Source: Pseudomonas wadenswilerensis (lineage in GTDB: Bacteria; Pseudomonadota; Gammaproteobacteria; Pseudomonadales; Pseudomonadaceae). Taken from it: a stretch of 64,000 bases of DNA. The notes below the pieces were generated by a model. It ran no database searches. It was given only the letters and a program-made list of their open reading frames with translations, and had not been told where the DNA came from. Positions 1 through 10,145 of the stretch are shown piece by piece. A program made the translations under genes and the position numbers. The stretch spans positions 186,001 through 250,000 of the forward strand of contig NZ_UIDD01000005.1 in NCBI RefSeq assembly GCF_900497695.1, read 5' to 3'. Numbering within the stretch: position 1 is the stretch's first letter; each line of letters begins with the position of its first letter.

Positions 1-136
1 CGGCATTGCGTTCATGTACACGTTTTAGCTGTTCCTCGGTCAGGGGCAGCTTTTTCGCAGTATCGCGCAGCAGCATCAGGCCACCGACGATGGAGCCGAT
101 TGCAAGCACTAGAATCAACCAGGCATACCAGGGCAT
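1..136 (-). CDS. DUF2897 family small membrane protein (C-terminus cut by window edge)
   Basis: The reading frame begins with ATG at 136, after an AAGGAGAA ribosome-binding site, and runs off the left edge. The visible 45 residues begin MPWYAWLIL. They form one hydrophobic N-terminal segment (about residues 3-23) followed by a charged, helical tail (LPLTEEQLKRVHERNA). This looks like the short DUF2897 proteins found upstream of pyrF in Pseudomonas. The role is unknown; it is inferred to be an inner-membrane anchored small protein. It is divergent from pyrF, so the 180 bp between them should hold both promoters. The family name is from memory. Confidence 0.6.
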   Translation of the reverse strand, partial: MPWYAWLILVLAIGSIVGGLMLLRDTAKKLPLTEEQLKRVHERNA

Positions 137-315
137 GAAATTCTCCTTTTAAACAGCAAATGACGCTGCTTCTTTAATTTGGAGCAAACACATCATTCAT
201 TGGTTCAATTATAGGGGCAAGGATGAGGCACGGCCATTTCGCGATCATCGGCCCCCCACGGGCCGCCGCTTCGTTTACAATGCGCGCCGTTCAAGACTTG
301 CCAAGAGACCCGCCC

Positions 316-1017
316 ATGTCCGCCTGCCAGACGCCCATCATCGTCGCCCTGGATTTCCCTACCCGTGACGCCGCCCTGAAGCTGGCCGATCAGCTCGATC
401 CTGCACTGTGCCGGGTCAAGGTCGGCAAGGAGCTGTTCACCAGCAGCGCATCGGGCATTGTCGAAACCCTGGTCGAGAAGGGCTTCGAAGTGTTCCTCGA
501 CCTGAAATTCCACGATATCCCCAACACCACCGCCATGGCCGTCAAGGCCGCCGCGGAGATGGGCGTGTGGATGGTCAACGTGCATTGCTCCGGTGGCCTG
601 CGCATGATGGCGGCCTGCCGTGAGGTGCTGGCCCAGCGCAGCGGCCCGCAGCCGTTGCTGATCGGCGTGACCGTGCTGACCAGCATGGAGCGTGAAGACC
701 TGGCCGGCATCGGCCTGGATATCGAGCCGCAAGAGCAGGTGCTGCGCCTGGCGGCACTGGCCGAGAAGGCCGGCATGGACGGGCTGGTGTGCTCGGCGCT
801 GGAAGCGCCGGCACTGAAGGCCGCGCACCCGTCGCTGCAACTGGTCACCCCGGGGATCCGCCCGGCCGGCAGCGCCCAGGACGACCAGCGTCGCATCCTG
901 ACCCCGCGCCAGGCCCTGGATGCCGGCTCCGACTACTTGGTGATCGGTCGTCCGATCAGCCAGGCTGCCGATCCCGCCCAGGCGCTGGCGGCGGTGGTCG
1001 CCGAGATCAGGGCTTAA
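316..1017 (+). CDS. pyrF: Orotidine 5'-phosphate decarboxylase
   Basis: It converts orotidine 5'-phosphate to UMP, the last step of de novo pyrimidine synthesis, in the cytosol. The 233-residue protein has the usual family length. It carries the catalytic segment [12 protein letters not shown] (Asp-x-Lys-x-x-Asp type) near residue 60 and the C-terminal phosphate-binding stretch TPGIRP...VIGRPI. An upstream in-frame ATG at 223 would add 31 residues unlike the family, so the ATG at 316 ([14 protein letters not shown]) is chosen; its ribosome-binding site is weak. The 3' end overlaps the convergent oxidoreductase gene by 11 bp. Confidence 0.96.
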   Translation: MSACQTPIIVALDFPTRDAALKLADQLDPALCRVKVGKELFTSSASGIVETLVEKGFEVFLDLKFHDIPNTTAMAVKAAAEMGVWMVNVHCSGGLRMMAACREVLAQRSGPQPLLIGVTVLTSMEREDLAGIGLDIEPQEQVLRLAALAEKAGMDGLVCSALEAPALKAAHPSLQLVTPGIRPAGSAQDDQRRILTPRQALDAGSDYLVIGRPISQAADPAQALAAVVAEIRA

Positions 1018-2011
1018 GCACCAGCTTGCCGAAATTTTCCCCGCTGAACAGCTTCAACAGTGTCTCGGGGAAGGTTTCCAGCCCTTCGACCACATCCTCC
1101 TTGCTCTTCACCTTGCCGGTTGCCAGCCAGCCGGCGATCTCTTGCGCCGCCTTGCCATAGTTGGCGGCATGGTCCATCACTACAAAGCCTTCCATGCGCG
1201 CACGGTTGACCAGCAGTGACAGGTAGTTGGCCGGGCCTTTGACCGCCTGCTTGTTGTTGTACTGGCTGATGGCGCCGCAAATGACTACCCGCGCCTTGAA
1301 GTTAAGGCGACTGAGCACGGTGTCGAGAATGTCGCCGCCGACGTTGTCGAAGTAGACATCGACCCCTTTCGGGCACTCGCGCTTGAGGCCTTGCAGGACA
1401 TCTTCGGCCTTGTAGTCGATGACCCCGTCAAAGCCCAGGTCATCCTTGAGGTACTGGCACTTCTCGGCGCCGCCGGCGATACCCACCACGCGACAACCCT
1501 TGAGCTTGGCGATCTGCCCGGCAATGCTGCCGACGGCGCCCGCGGCACCGGAGATCACCACGGTTTCTCCTTCTTTGGGTGCACCAACCTCGAGCAGGGC
1601 GAAGTAGGCGGTCATGCCGGTCATGCCGAGGGCGGACAGGTAACGCGGCAGCGGCGCCAGTTTCGGATCGATCTTGTAGAAGCCCTGGGGCTCGCCGACG
1701 AAATAGTCCTGGATGCCCAGTGCGCCGTTGACGTGATCGCCGACGGCATAGCCCGGGTGTTTCGAGGCAACCACCTCGCCGACGCCCAGGGCGCGCATCA
1801 CCTGGCCGAGGCCCACCGGCGGGATGTACGACTTGCCTTCGTTCATCCAGCCGCGCATGGCCGGGTCCAGGGACAGATAGAGGTTTTTCACCAGAATCTG
1901 ACCTTCAACCGGTTCTGCCACCGGCACCTGTTCATAGCTGAAGTCGTCGCGGGTGACGGCGCCGGTCGGGCGTTTGGCGAGGAGGAAGCGGCGGTTGGTC
2001 TGGGCAGTCAT
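1007..2011 (-). CDS. NADP-dependent medium-chain oxidoreductase (CurA-like)
   Basis: A 334-residue zinc-independent MDR enzyme of the CurA/leukotriene B4 dehydrogenase type (COG2130), which reduces the C=C bond of alpha,beta-unsaturated carbonyls with NADPH. The N-terminal catalytic half includes [10 protein letters not shown]. The Rossmann nucleotide site is SGAAGAVGS, followed by a conserved [17 protein letters not shown] segment. There is no structural-zinc cysteine cluster. The ATG at 2011 ([15 protein letters not shown]) is preferred over an upstream start that would add 20 atypical residues. It is convergent with pyrF, an arrangement that I recall from P. putida. The physiological substrate cannot be told from sequence. 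Confidence 0.88.
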   Translation of the reverse strand: MTAQTNRRFLLAKRPTGAVTRDDFSYEQVPVAEPVEGQILVKNLYLSLDPAMRGWMNEGKSYIPPVGLGQVMRALGVGEVVASKHPGYAVGDHVNGALGIQDYFVGEPQGFYKIDPKLAPLPRYLSALGMTGMTAYFALLEVGAPKEGETVVISGAAGAVGSIAGQIAKLKGCRVVGIAGGAEKCQYLKDDLGFDGVIDYKAEDVLQGLKRECPKGVDVYFDNVGGDILDTVLSRLNFKARVVICGAISQYNNKQAVKGPANYLSLLVNRARMEGFVVMDHAANYGKAAQEIAGWLATGKVKSKEDVVEGLETFPETLLKLFSGENFGKLVLKP

Positions 2012-2241
2012 GGCAAGGCTCTCGTTTGAAGGGCAATGCTTGTTGATAGACCCTGATTGGCCAGTCGGCAAGGTTTACCCGCTTGGCGAATGCACGGTAA
2101 TCCACTGCGCTGATTGATCCTGGCCAACACAATCACCCACGCCGATAGTGCTTCAACCGGCGCCCTGATGATGCTGCCCAACGCCGCGGATCGCTGCCTA
2201 GACTCCTGATCACTGACCTCACTTTGTTGCAGGAGCTAGCG

Positions 2242-3003
2242 ATGAGCATGAGTTTTTCCGGCCAGGTTGCCCTGGTCACCGGTGGTGCTGCGGGGATTGG
2301 CCGGGCGACGGCACTGGCATTTGCCGCCGAGGGTTTGAAAGTGGTGGTGGCCGACCTTGATGCCGCCGGTGGCGAAGGCACGGTCGAGCTGATCCGCAAT
2401 AACGGCGGCGAGGCCTTGTTCGTCAGCTGCAACGTCACCCGCGAGGCGGATGTGCGGCAGCTGATGGGGCGCACGGTCGAGGCCTACGGGCGTCTGGATT
2501 ACGCCTTCAACAACGCCGGTATCGAGATCGAGCAGGGCCGCCTGGCCGAAGGCAGCGAGGCTGAGTTCGACGCGATCATGGGCGTCAACGTCAAGGGTGT
2601 GTGGTTGTGCATGAAGTACCAGTTGCCATTGATGCTGGCCCAGGGTGGCGGCGCCATCGTCAATACGGCATCGGTGGCTGGTCTTGGGGCCGCGCCGAAG
2701 ATGAGTATCTACAGCGCTTCCAAGCATGCGGTGATCGGCCTGAGCAAATCGGCGGCCATCGAGTACGCCAAGAAGAAGATCCGTGTTAACGCCGTGTGCC
2801 CGGCGGTGATCGACACCGACATGTTCCGCCGCGCCTATGAGGCTGACCCGCGCAAGGCTGAATTCGCCGCAGCCATGCACCCGGTCGGGCGTATTGGCAA
2901 GGTCGAGGAAATTGCCAGTGCCGTGCTTTACCTGTGCAGCGATGGCGCTGCGTTCACCACCGGCCAGGCCCTGGCAGTCGATGGCGGCGCCACGGCTATT
3001 TGA
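2242..3003 (+). CDS. SDR family oxidoreductase (classical short-chain dehydrogenase)
   Basis: A 253-residue classical short-chain dehydrogenase. The nucleotide-binding TGGAAGIG is near residue 12, the NNAG motif near residue 90, the catalytic Ser in the NTASVAG strand, and YSASK provides Tyr and Lys. The C-terminus GQALAVDGG is typical of FabG-like enzymes. The ATG at 2242 follows AGGAG at 2231. Asp in the VVVADLDA strand end suggests NAD(H) preference, an inference from the usual cofactor rule. The substrate is unknown. The last 8 bp overlap the convergent MFS gene. Confidence 0.87.
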   Translation: MSMSFSGQVALVTGGAAGIGRATALAFAAEGLKVVVADLDAAGGEGTVELIRNNGGEALFVSCNVTREADVRQLMGRTVEAYGRLDYAFNNAGIEIEQGRLAEGSEAEFDAIMGVNVKGVWLCMKYQLPLMLAQGGGAIVNTASVAGLGAAPKMSIYSASKHAVIGLSKSAAIEYAKKKIRVNAVCPAVIDTDMFRRAYEADPRKAEFAAAMHPVGRIGKVEEIASAVLYLCSDGAAFTTGQALAVDGGATAI

Positions 3004-4165
3004 CGGTTGCCAGCGTCGGCACGGCAAGCGCCTTGTGGCTGCGTGCCAGGGCCAGGCCAACCAGCAGGCAACCGGCCAGCAGCACCAGGCCGAATAGCAG
3101 CAGGGCGGTGCCCGGGCCGAGGCGGTCGACCAACAGCCCGGTGAGGATCACCGGCAGGCTGAAGCCCATGTAGGCCAAGAGGAAGAAGCCGGCGCTGGCG
3201 CGGGTTTTTTCCTCACCGGCCAAGGTGTTCACCGCCGACAATCCACCCAGGTAAACAAAGCCATAGCAGGCGCTGCTGGCGGCGATGGTGCCCAGCAGCA
3301 CGGCAGCCAGCGCGCCGCTGTCCGCGCCCCAGGCCAGCAGCGCATAGCTGCAGGGCAATATCACCAGGCCAATGGCCGTGGCGCGCACCGGTGCCAGGCG
3401 CTTGGCCAGTGGCTGGAACAGTAATCCGCAGCTGATCACGCAAAAAGTCGAAAACCCCGACCAACTGGCCAGGCCATGCTGTTTGAGGATCGACGGCAGC
3501 AAGGCGATCACCAGGCCGACACAGGCCCAGGCCAGCAGGATCGCCAGGCCATAGGGCAGGCTGCCGGTTGGGTAGTAGGGCAGGCGCAACAGGGCGGCGG
3601 GATTGTCCAGGCGCCGGTCGGGCAGCTGCCATACCGCCAGCATCGCCAGGCAGGCCAGCGCTAAATGCAGGTAAAAACTGCCCGGTGTCAGGCTTGGACC
3701 ACTGAGCAGGAACAGGCTGGTCAGCGCCGCACCCAGGCCGAAACCCAGCGAGGTGCTGGCGGTGACCCAGGTGGCGGCGTGACGGTTGTCGCCGCTGTGC
3801 ATCAGTTCGCTCATGTAGGCGGTGCCGGTGGCCGACGCCAGTGCGGTGCCGATGCCGAGCAGCAGGCGCGCCAGGCCCAGGGTTTCAAGGCCAGGGGCCA
3901 ACAGCATCAACAGGGTGGCGAACATCGACAAGGCCAGGGCGACGAGGATCAGCGGGCGACGCCCGACCCGATCGGCCAGGCCGCCAAGCAACAGCAACAC
4001 CGGAATCACCCCCAGTACATACCCGGAGAACGCCATTGCCGTGGCCCCGGCGCCATAACCGGAAAGCTCGGCGTAAGCGGTGTACAGCGGTGCCTGCAGG
4101 TTGACCGCAAAGGTGATCAGGCACAGGGCAAAAGCCAGTAGGGCAGGGTGGCGCTGGGTGGGCAT
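2996..4165 (-). CDS. MFS transporter
   Basis: A 389-residue major facilitator protein with about twelve hydrophobic segments. The loop 2-3 motif A appears as GGLADRVGRRPLI near residue 62, and a related LLVDRLG motif sits in the second half, consistent with a proton-driven exporter. A clear AAGGAG precedes the ATG at 4165. It is divergent from a MocR-type regulator that starts 113 bp away, which suggests that regulator controls it. The substrate is not predictable; efflux of a small metabolite or drug is likely from the family. Confidence 0.85.
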   Translation of the reverse strand: MPTQRHPALLAFALCLITFAVNLQAPLYTAYAELSGYGAGATAMAFSGYVLGVIPVLLLLGGLADRVGRRPLILVALALSMFATLLMLLAPGLETLGLARLLLGIGTALASATGTAYMSELMHSGDNRHAATWVTASTSLGFGLGAALTSLFLLSGPSLTPGSFYLHLALACLAMLAVWQLPDRRLDNPAALLRLPYYPTGSLPYGLAILLAWACVGLVIALLPSILKQHGLASWSGFSTFCVISCGLLFQPLAKRLAPVRATAIGLVILPCSYALLAWGADSGALAAVLLGTIAASSACYGFVYLGGLSAVNTLAGEEKTRASAGFFLLAYMGFSLPVILTGLLVDRLGPGTALLLFGLVLLAGCLLVGLALARSHKALAVPTLATVK

Positions 4166-4277
4166 GGTCGGCTCCTTGTCGATGGGCCGACTATCCGGTG
4201 ATCAGCAGGGCCTCACAAGGCACACTGGCAAGGGTTTTGTGATTAACTGTTCGGACAAAATCTGCGAACACTTTGCC

Positions 4278-5675
4278 ATGCACCTCAGCCTTGATCGTCA
4301 CTCCGCCATCCCACTGGTACAGCAATTGACTGGGCAACTGCAGGCCTGGATCGAAGGCCAGCGCTTGCGTCCCGGTAGCCGCTTGCCGTCGATACGTCAG
4401 TTGGCCCGGGAGCAGGGCGTCAGCCAGTCCTGCGTGATCGAAGCCTACGACCGGCTGGTGGCAGCAGGCTGGCTGGAGGCGCGCCATGGCGCCGGATTTT
4501 TTGTCGCTGAACAGCGCCTCAAGACACCTCTGGTCGATCAGCCGATCCGCGACGAAGCGTTCGACAGCCGCTGGCAGCAATTCACGGACGATCCGGGCGA
4601 GCTGCTCAAGCTGTGCTGTGGCTGGGTGCCCTCCAGCTGGCGCGCCACCGAGGCGATTGCCCAGGCAGTGCGTCAGGTCAGCCGTGGCGCGGTCGATGAG
4701 CTGATCGACTATTGCCCGCCACTGGGCCTGGCCAGCCTGCGTACCCAATTGCACAAGGGCCTGGGGCAGATCGGCATCCACGCCGCGCCCGAGCAGATCC
4801 TCACCACTCAGGGCGCCAGCCACGCCCTCGACCTGCTGGTGCGCACCCTGCTCAAGCCAGGTGACAAGGTGCTGGTGGAAAGCCCGGGTTACTACAACCT
4901 GTACAGCCTGTTGCGCCAGCATCAAGTCGACATGCTCGAAGTGCCGCGTACCCCGCACGGTCCCGATCTGCAGGTGCTGGAGGACCTGCTCAAGCAGCAC
5001 CGCCCGCGCTGCCTGTACATCAACAGCCTGTACCAGAACCCCACCGGCAGCAGCCTGTCGCCCAAGGTCGCCTATCGCTTGCTGGAACTGGCCCGTGAAC
5101 ATGACCTGCTGATCATCGAGGACGACATCTACGCGGACTTTCAGGACGGTACAGTCACGCGTCTGGCAACCCTGGATGCCGAGCAGCGGGTGATCTACCT
5201 GGCCAGTTTCTCCAAGACCCTGAGCAGTTCGCTACGGGTCGGCTACCTGGTGGCCGGGCCTGAGCTGGTCGCCCGCCTGGCAGAACTGAAAATGGTCAGC
5301 GGGCTGGGGACTTCGCGCTTTACCGAGCAGGTGGTGGCGCAGATGCTTGGCAACGGCAGCTACCGAAAAAGCACGGCACGCCTGCGCCTGCGCCTGGCCC
5401 AGCACATGGCCAAGGCCCTGGGGCAACTGGAGGCCAACGGCTGGGAAGTGTTCACCGAGCCCTATGGCGGCATGTTCGTCTGGGCCCGTTGCCCGGGGCG
5501 CAGTTTTGCCGAGCTCAACCACGAGGCGCAGGCCTGTTCGGTGCTGTTGGCGCCGGGCAGTGCCTTCGATCCCCTGGGCGCTGCCTGCGACTGGTTGCGG
5601 ATCAATGTCGCCTATGCCCAGGACCAACGGGCACAGACGTTCTTCCAGCGCGCCGGGCGACCTCGGCTGTCCTGA
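4278..5675 (+). CDS. MocR-type GntR regulator with aminotransferase-like domain
   Basis: A 465-residue two-domain transcription factor. Residues 1-75 form a GntR winged helix ([19 protein letters not shown], then [14 protein letters not shown]). The rest is a fold-type I aminotransferase domain with a PLP-binding lysine in [16 protein letters not shown] near residue 313. MocR proteins use the PLP domain as a ligand sensor, usually without catalysis. The ATG at 4278 is chosen because the DNA-binding domain begins immediately ([17 protein letters not shown]); longer in-frame starts add unrelated residues. The likely target is the divergent MFS gene. It is probably not PdxR itself, because no pyridoxal synthase genes are nearby. 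Confidence 0.85.
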   Translation: MHLSLDRHSAIPLVQQLTGQLQAWIEGQRLRPGSRLPSIRQLAREQGVSQSCVIEAYDRLVAAGWLEARHGAGFFVAEQRLKTPLVDQPIRDEAFDSRWQQFTDDPGELLKLCCGWVPSSWRATEAIAQAVRQVSRGAVDELIDYCPPLGLASLRTQLHKGLGQIGIHAAPEQILTTQGASHALDLLVRTLLKPGDKVLVESPGYYNLYSLLRQHQVDMLEVPRTPHGPDLQVLEDLLKQHRPRCLYINSLYQNPTGSSLSPKVAYRLLELAREHDLLIIEDDIYADFQDGTVTRLATLDAEQRVIYLASFSKTLSSSLRVGYLVAGPELVARLAELKMVSGLGTSRFTEQVVAQMLGNGSYRKSTARLRLRLAQHMAKALGQLEANGWEVFTEPYGGMFVWARCPGRSFAELNHEAQACSVLLAPGSAFDPLGAACDWLRINVAYAQDQRAQTFFQRAGRPRLS

Positions 5676-5790
5676 AAACGACGCAACTGTAGCTTTTTGC
5701 CATTATTCCGACGCCGGGATCTTGTGCCACCAGCCACGCCATTGCCACTCTTCACGCTTGATGCATTTGCGGGCAGCAGGGGGAAGTGCG

Positions 5791-7731
5791 ATGAGTTCGG
5801 CCAAGCGTGTTTTTTTCGCCAACCTGGGCATGGCCCGCAAGCTCGGGCTGGGGTTTGCCCTGGTCTTGCTGCTGACTGCCGTGGTGGCGGCAGCGGGAGT
5901 TGCCGCCCTGCATAGCGTCGGGCAACGCTTCGACGGTTTGAAGCAGATGGCGGCGCTCAATACCGCGCTGCTCGACACTCGCTTGCAGGAACAGGCATTC
6001 GCCCTGCGCTCCGATCCCAAGGCGGTAGAAGCAGTGCACCAGCGCCTCGAAGCCCTGCAAGAGCAAGCACGGGCGCTGCCGCAACTGAGCGGCGTCGAGC
6101 AGGCGCTGAACGATTACCGCCAGGCCTTCGACCAGTTCGTCGAGCTGACCCAGGCCAAGGAGCTGGCGCTGGACATGGCCAGTTGGTCAGTCTCCAGTGT
6201 TGCCAACAACCTCGATGTGCTGCAGTCGGGGCTGGCCGATGACGGCACCTATACCCTCAAGGACACCCAGGGCCAGCAGGGCGCCGAGTTCGTAGAGCAG
6301 GCCGGGCAAGTCGCTCAGGTTGCCCGCTTGATGTTGCAGGCCATGGATGAGGCGCGGGTGCGCCTGGAGCAGAACCGCAAGGGCGCCGAAGATGCGCGCC
6401 AGGGGCGCATCGAACAGACTGAACAAGCCGCTGCCCTGGTCGAGCAGTTGAAGGCTGCGGTAACCGACGCCGGCTATCAAACCGTGCTTGGCGAAGTCAG
6501 CACGCATATCGCCAGTTTCAGCGAGAAGCTTGCCGAGTACACCGATCTGCTTGGCCGTGAGCAGCAGCTCAAGCAGCAATTGCAGGCGCGGGCCGAGCAG
6601 GTCACCCGTCAGGTCGATCAAGCCTATCTCGCTGAAGACCAGGCCATGCAAGGCGAGTTGCAGCGCAACGCCGTGCTGATCCTCGCTGCCTCGCTGCTGG
6701 CATTGCTGGCGGGCGTGCTGGCGGCCTGGTTGATCACCCGCGCGGTGGTCGGGCCGTTGCGGCAGGTAATGGGCCGGGCCCAGCAGATTGCCGCCGGCGA
6801 CCTGCGCGGCGAAATCAGTATCGATCGGCGTGACGAGGTCGGCCAGCTGATGCTGGCCATGCAGCAGATGGGCACAGGCTTGAGCGCGATCGTCAGTGGC
6901 CTGCAAAACGGTATCGAACAACTGGCCAGCAACGCCCAGTCGCTGTCGGCGGTCACCGAGCAGACCAATCGCGAGGTCAACAGTCAGAAGGACGAGACCG
7001 AGCAGGTGGCCACCGCCATGCAGCAGATGACCGCCACCGTGCATGATGTTGCACGCAACGCCGAAGAAGCCGCCTTGGCGGCGCAAACGGCGGATGACAA
7101 GGTCGAGAGCGGCCAGCAGGTGGTGCGCCAGAGCATGCAGCGAATCGAGCAGTTGGCCAGTTCCGCCGAGTCGGCCAGCCAGAGCATCGACAACCTCAGC
7201 AGCGAAGTGCAGAACATCGGTCAGGTGCTGGAGGTGATCAAGAGCGTCGCCGAGCAGACCAACCTGCTGGCGCTCAACGCCGCCATCGAAGCTGCACGGG
7301 CCGGCGAGCAGGGCCGGGGCTTTGCCGTGGTTGCCGACGAGGTGCGGGCACTGGCGCGGCGCACCCAGCAATCGACCGAGGAGATCGAGCGCCTGGTCAG
7401 CAGCTTGCGCAGCGGTGCCCAGGCTTCGGTAGCGCAGATCCAGGGCAGTGCCGAGCTGGTCAAGTTGGCCGTCAGCGATGCCCTGCACACTGAAAGCGCA
7501 CTGGGCAGCATTGCCGCAGCGGTGTCGTTGATCCAGCAGATGAACCAGCAGATTGCTGCGGCAGCGCAGCAGCAGAGCTCGGTGGCCGAGGAAATCAACC
7601 GCAGCGTCACCCAGATCCGCAGCAGCGCCGATCAGTCGGCATTGGCCATGCAAGGCAACGCCAGCTCAAGTATCGAGCTGGCGCAGCTGGGCAACGACTT
7701 GAAGGGCATGGTCGGGCATTTTCGCCTGTAG
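5791..7731 (+). CDS. Methyl-accepting chemotaxis protein with HBM-like sensor
   Basis: A 646-residue chemoreceptor. A short cytosolic N-terminus is followed by TM1 (about 15-37), an all-helical periplasmic region of about 250 residues, TM2 (about 293-319), a HAMP domain and the cytoplasmic signalling rod. The hairpin tip [20 protein letters not shown] lies near residue 488. The size and helical character of the sensor match the helical bimodular (HBM) domain of the P. putida McpS family, which binds organic acids; the ligand here is inferred only. No CheR-binding pentapeptide is seen at the C-terminus (ends GMVGHFRL). AGGGGGAAG precedes the ATG. Confidence 0.9.
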   Translation: MSSAKRVFFANLGMARKLGLGFALVLLLTAVVAAAGVAALHSVGQRFDGLKQMAALNTALLDTRLQEQAFALRSDPKAVEAVHQRLEALQEQARALPQLSGVEQALNDYRQAFDQFVELTQAKELALDMASWSVSSVANNLDVLQSGLADDGTYTLKDTQGQQGAEFVEQAGQVAQVARLMLQAMDEARVRLEQNRKGAEDARQGRIEQTEQAAALVEQLKAAVTDAGYQTVLGEVSTHIASFSEKLAEYTDLLGREQQLKQQLQARAEQVTRQVDQAYLAEDQAMQGELQRNAVLILAASLLALLAGVLAAWLITRAVVGPLRQVMGRAQQIAAGDLRGEISIDRRDEVGQLMLAMQQMGTGLSAIVSGLQNGIEQLASNAQSLSAVTEQTNREVNSQKDETEQVATAMQQMTATVHDVARNAEEAALAAQTADDKVESGQQVVRQSMQRIEQLASSAESASQSIDNLSSEVQNIGQVLEVIKSVAEQTNLLALNAAIEAARAGEQGRGFAVVADEVRALARRTQQSTEEIERLVSSLRSGAQASVAQIQGSAELVKLAVSDALHTESALGSIAAAVSLIQQMNQQIAAAAQQQSSVAEEINRSVTQIRSSADQSALAMQGNASSSIELAQLGNDLKGMVGHFRL

Positions 7732-7767
7732 GAGCGGCGCTGGGGTGCCCCGACTTGCCCCGCGATT
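7729..7767 (+). repeat. Degenerate REP-like palindrome
   Basis: The segment immediately after the chemoreceptor stop reads GTAGGAGCGG, then an unrelated filler, then CTTGCCCCGCGAT. These are the two ends of the GTAGGAGCGGGCTTGCCCCGCGA-type REP seen intact at 19573-19620. The middle is altered. It lies between convergent genes. Confidence 0.45.
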
Positions 7768-7770
7768 TGC

Positions 7771-8964
7771 CTACGCCGATTTACGCCAGTTGAGGATCAT
7801 CAAGGTCAGCACCCCGGCGACAATCCCCCAGAACGCCGAACCGATCGAGAACAGGGTAAAGCCAGACGCTGTGACCATGAAGGTAATCAGCGCTGCTTCC
7901 CGCTCTTTGGCTTCGTTCATCGCCACGGTCAGGCCGTTCATGATCGAGCCGAACAGCGCCAGGGCAGCGATCGACAGCACCAGCTCCTTGGGCAGGGCTG
8001 CGAACAGCGCCGCGAGGGTGGCGCCGAAAACGCCAGCGATACCGTAGAAGATCCCGCACCAGACCGCCGCGGTGTAACGCTTGCTCGGGTCTTCATGGGC
8101 GTGCGGCCCGGTGCAGATCGCCGCGCTGATGGCCGCCAGGTTGATGCCGTGGGAGCCGAACGGCGCCAGCACCAGCGAAGCCAGGCCGGTTACCGAGATC
8201 AGTGGCGAGGCGGGTACCTGGTAGCCATCCGCACGCAGTACGGCGACACCGGGCATGTTCTGCGAAGTCATGGCAACCACGAACAGCGGAATGCCGATGC
8301 TGATAGTGGCGGCCAGGGAGAAGCTTGGCGTGGTCCACACCGGGGTGGCCACTTCCAGGCTGAAACCGCTGAAATCAAGCAGGCCCATGGCGCCGGAAAG
8401 GGCGGTACCCACGACCAAAGCGGCCAGCACCGAGTACCGCGGCGACACGCGCTTGATCAGCAGGTAGCTGAAGAACATCCCCAGCACCAACGCGGTCCGA
8501 TGCTGGGCGGCAATGAAGATTTCGCTGCCGATCTTGAACAGGATCCCGGCCAGCAGCGCCGAGGCCAATGATGCCGGAATGCGTTTGACCAGGCGCTCGA
8601 AGCTGCCGGTCATTCCGCAGATCACCACCAGCACCGCACAGGTGATGTAAGCGCCGATGGCTTCGCCGTAGCTGACCCCGCCCAGGCTGGTGATCAGCAA
8701 CGCCGCCCCGGGGGTCGACCAGGCAACGGTGATCGGCGTGCGATAGCGCAGCGACAGGCCGATGCTGCATATCGCCATGCCGATCGACAGCGCCCAGATC
8801 CAGGAGGAGATTTGCGCGGTGGTCAAGCCGGCTGCCTGGCCGGCCTGAAACATCAGCACCAGCGAGCTGGTGTAGCCGGTGAGCATGGCGATGAAGCCGG
8901 CCACGACCGCGGAAGGGGATGAGTCGGCCAAAGGGCGCAATTGCGCAGACGTGGCGTCGGACAT
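7771..8964 (-). CDS. benE: BenE family benzoate/H+ symporter-type transporter
   Basis: A 397-residue, roughly twelve-segment inner-membrane protein of the BenE family. The N-terminal TGYTSSLVLMFQAGQAAGLT and the internal WSTPGAALL stretch are typical. BenE was described as a benzoate:proton symporter, but family members are often found, as here, without ben or cat catabolic genes, so the substrate is uncertain. The ATG at 8964 follows AAGGAAAG. The divergent glutathione S-transferase gene starts 147 bp away, and a shared regulatory region is possible. Confidence 0.85.
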   Translation of the reverse strand: MSDATSAQLRPLADSSPSAVVAGFIAMLTGYTSSLVLMFQAGQAAGLTTAQISSWIWALSIGMAICSIGLSLRYRTPITVAWSTPGAALLITSLGGVSYGEAIGAYITCAVLVVICGMTGSFERLVKRIPASLASALLAGILFKIGSEIFIAAQHRTALVLGMFFSYLLIKRVSPRYSVLAALVVGTALSGAMGLLDFSGFSLEVATPVWTTPSFSLAATISIGIPLFVVAMTSQNMPGVAVLRADGYQVPASPLISVTGLASLVLAPFGSHGINLAAISAAICTGPHAHEDPSKRYTAAVWCGIFYGIAGVFGATLAALFAALPKELVLSIAALALFGSIMNGLTVAMNEAKEREAALITFMVTASGFTLFSIGSAFWGIVAGVLTLMILNWRKSA

Positions 8965-9110
8965 GGGGCTTTCCTTGTTCTGGGTGTAAGCAGTTTTTTC
9001 AGACTAACGCGCAGACTGTTGATCTTTGCCATACAGCAGGCATTGCAATTAGCCGTACAGTCGCCAACTATGGGCGCGGGTTCGATTCAGCATTACGAAG
9101 AGGGGGAGCG

Positions 9111-9713
9111 ATGTACAAGGTTTACGGCGACTACCAGTCGGGCAACTGCTACAAGATCAAACTCATGCTGCACCTGCTTGACCTGCCTTACGAATGGCAC
9201 TCGGTGGATATCCTCAAGGGCGAGACGGAAACCCCGGCGTTCCTGGCCATGAACCCCAACGGCAAGGTGCCGGTACTGGAGCTCGAGGATGGCACCTATC
9301 TGTGGGAATCCAATGCGATTCTCAACTTCCTCGCCGATGGCAGCGAATTCCTGCCTACCGAACCGCGCTTGCGCACCCAGGTGCTGCAATGGCAGTTCTT
9401 CGAGCAGTACAGTCATGAGCCGTACATTGCCGTAGCACGCTTCATCCAGTTCTACCTGGGGCTGCCGCAAGACCGGCTGGAGGAGTACAAGACGTTGCAC
9501 AAGGGCGGCTACAAGGCCCTGCGGGTGATGGAGAAACAGCTGCAGCTAACGCCGTACCTGGTGGGCGATACCTACTCGATCGCCGATGTGGCGCTGTACG
9601 CCTACACCCATGTCGCCCATCAGGGTGGGTTCGACCTCAATGAATACCCGGGCGTTCAGGCATGGCTGGAGCGTGTGGCCAGCCATCCCCGTCACGTGAC
9701 CATGCTCGGTTGA
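9111..9713 (+). CDS. Glutathione S-transferase family protein
   Basis: A 200-residue cytosolic GST. The N-terminal thioredoxin-like half contains NPNGKVPVLELEDG (cis-Pro) and ESNAIL, the glutathione gamma-glutamyl binding motif, near residue 65. The helical C-terminal half contains YSIADVALYAYTH, the usual Asp-capped N-box helix. The candidate thiol-activating residue in SGNCYKIKL is Ser or Cys. A strong AGGGGGAG precedes the ATG at 9111; an upstream in-frame start lacks homology to the fold. The substrate is unknown. Confidence 0.88.
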   Translation: MYKVYGDYQSGNCYKIKLMLHLLDLPYEWHSVDILKGETETPAFLAMNPNGKVPVLELEDGTYLWESNAILNFLADGSEFLPTEPRLRTQVLQWQFFEQYSHEPYIAVARFIQFYLGLPQDRLEEYKTLHKGGYKALRVMEKQLQLTPYLVGDTYSIADVALYAYTHVAHQGGFDLNEYPGVQAWLERVASHPRHVTMLG

Positions 9714-9717
9714 GCGA

Positions 9718-10086
9718 TCAGGCGGCAAAACGCTTGTTGAGGTAGTCGATGATCACCTTGGATTCATACATCCAGGTGGTCTTGCCGTCTTCCTCGATGC
9801 GCAGGCATGGCACCTTGATCTTGCCACCTTCGGCGAGCAGGGTCTGGCGATCCTGTTCGTTGTTCTTGGCATCACGCAGCGCCACCGGCACGTTCAGGCG
9901 GTGCAGGGTGCGGCGGGTTTTCACGCAGAACGGGCAGGCGTGAAACTGATACAGGCTCAGGCCGCTGGCTTGCTGTTCGACCTGGGCCTGGGCGGCCGGG
10001 TCGCGCTTGAGCTTGGCTGGGCGGCTGATCCAGTCACCGAACACAATCAACTGGCCAAGGCCCACACGCAGTGCTTTGACGATCAT
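9718..10086 (-). CDS. Glutaredoxin-like protein (CPFC motif)
   Basis: A 122-residue protein with an N-terminal 40-residue extension (MIVKALRVGLGQLIVFGDWI) before a glutaredoxin / GST N-terminal domain. The dithiol motif CPFC lies at Cys51-Cys54, the cis-Pro segment IKVPCLRIEEDG follows, and the C-terminal helix begins MYESKVIIDYL. A role in glutathione-dependent thiol-disulfide exchange is inferred. The extension is amphipathic to mildly hydrophobic and could associate with membrane. AGGAG precedes the ATG. It is convergent with the GST gene, 4 bp apart, a possibly meaningful pairing. Confidence 0.8.
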   Translation of the reverse strand: MIVKALRVGLGQLIVFGDWISRPAKLKRDPAAQAQVEQQASGLSLYQFHACPFCVKTRRTLHRLNVPVALRDAKNNEQDRQTLLAEGGKIKVPCLRIEEDGKTTWMYESKVIIDYLNKRFAA

Positions 10087-10102
10087 GGCAACTCCTCAGA
10101 AT

Positions 10103-10132
10103 AAAAAAAGCCGACCACGACAGGTCGGCTTG
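10103..10132 (-). terminator. Intrinsic terminator of folE
   Basis: On the minus strand AAGCCGACC and GGTCGGCTT form a 9-bp stem around a short loop and are followed by a run of seven T residues. It lies directly after the folE stop codon and before the glutaredoxin-like gene. Confidence 0.85.
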
Positions 10133-10145
10133 CAGTCTGGCCCGA

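Noticed and set aside
4278..5675. MocR regulator as PdxR for vitamin B6 synthesis
   Set aside because: No pdxS/pdxT genes are adjacent; the divergent partner is an MFS transporter.
6187..7653. 488-codon minus-strand frame opposite the chemoreceptor
   Set aside because: Leucine, histidine and glutamine-rich antisense translation of the repetitive chemoreceptor helices; no ribosome-binding site or domain.
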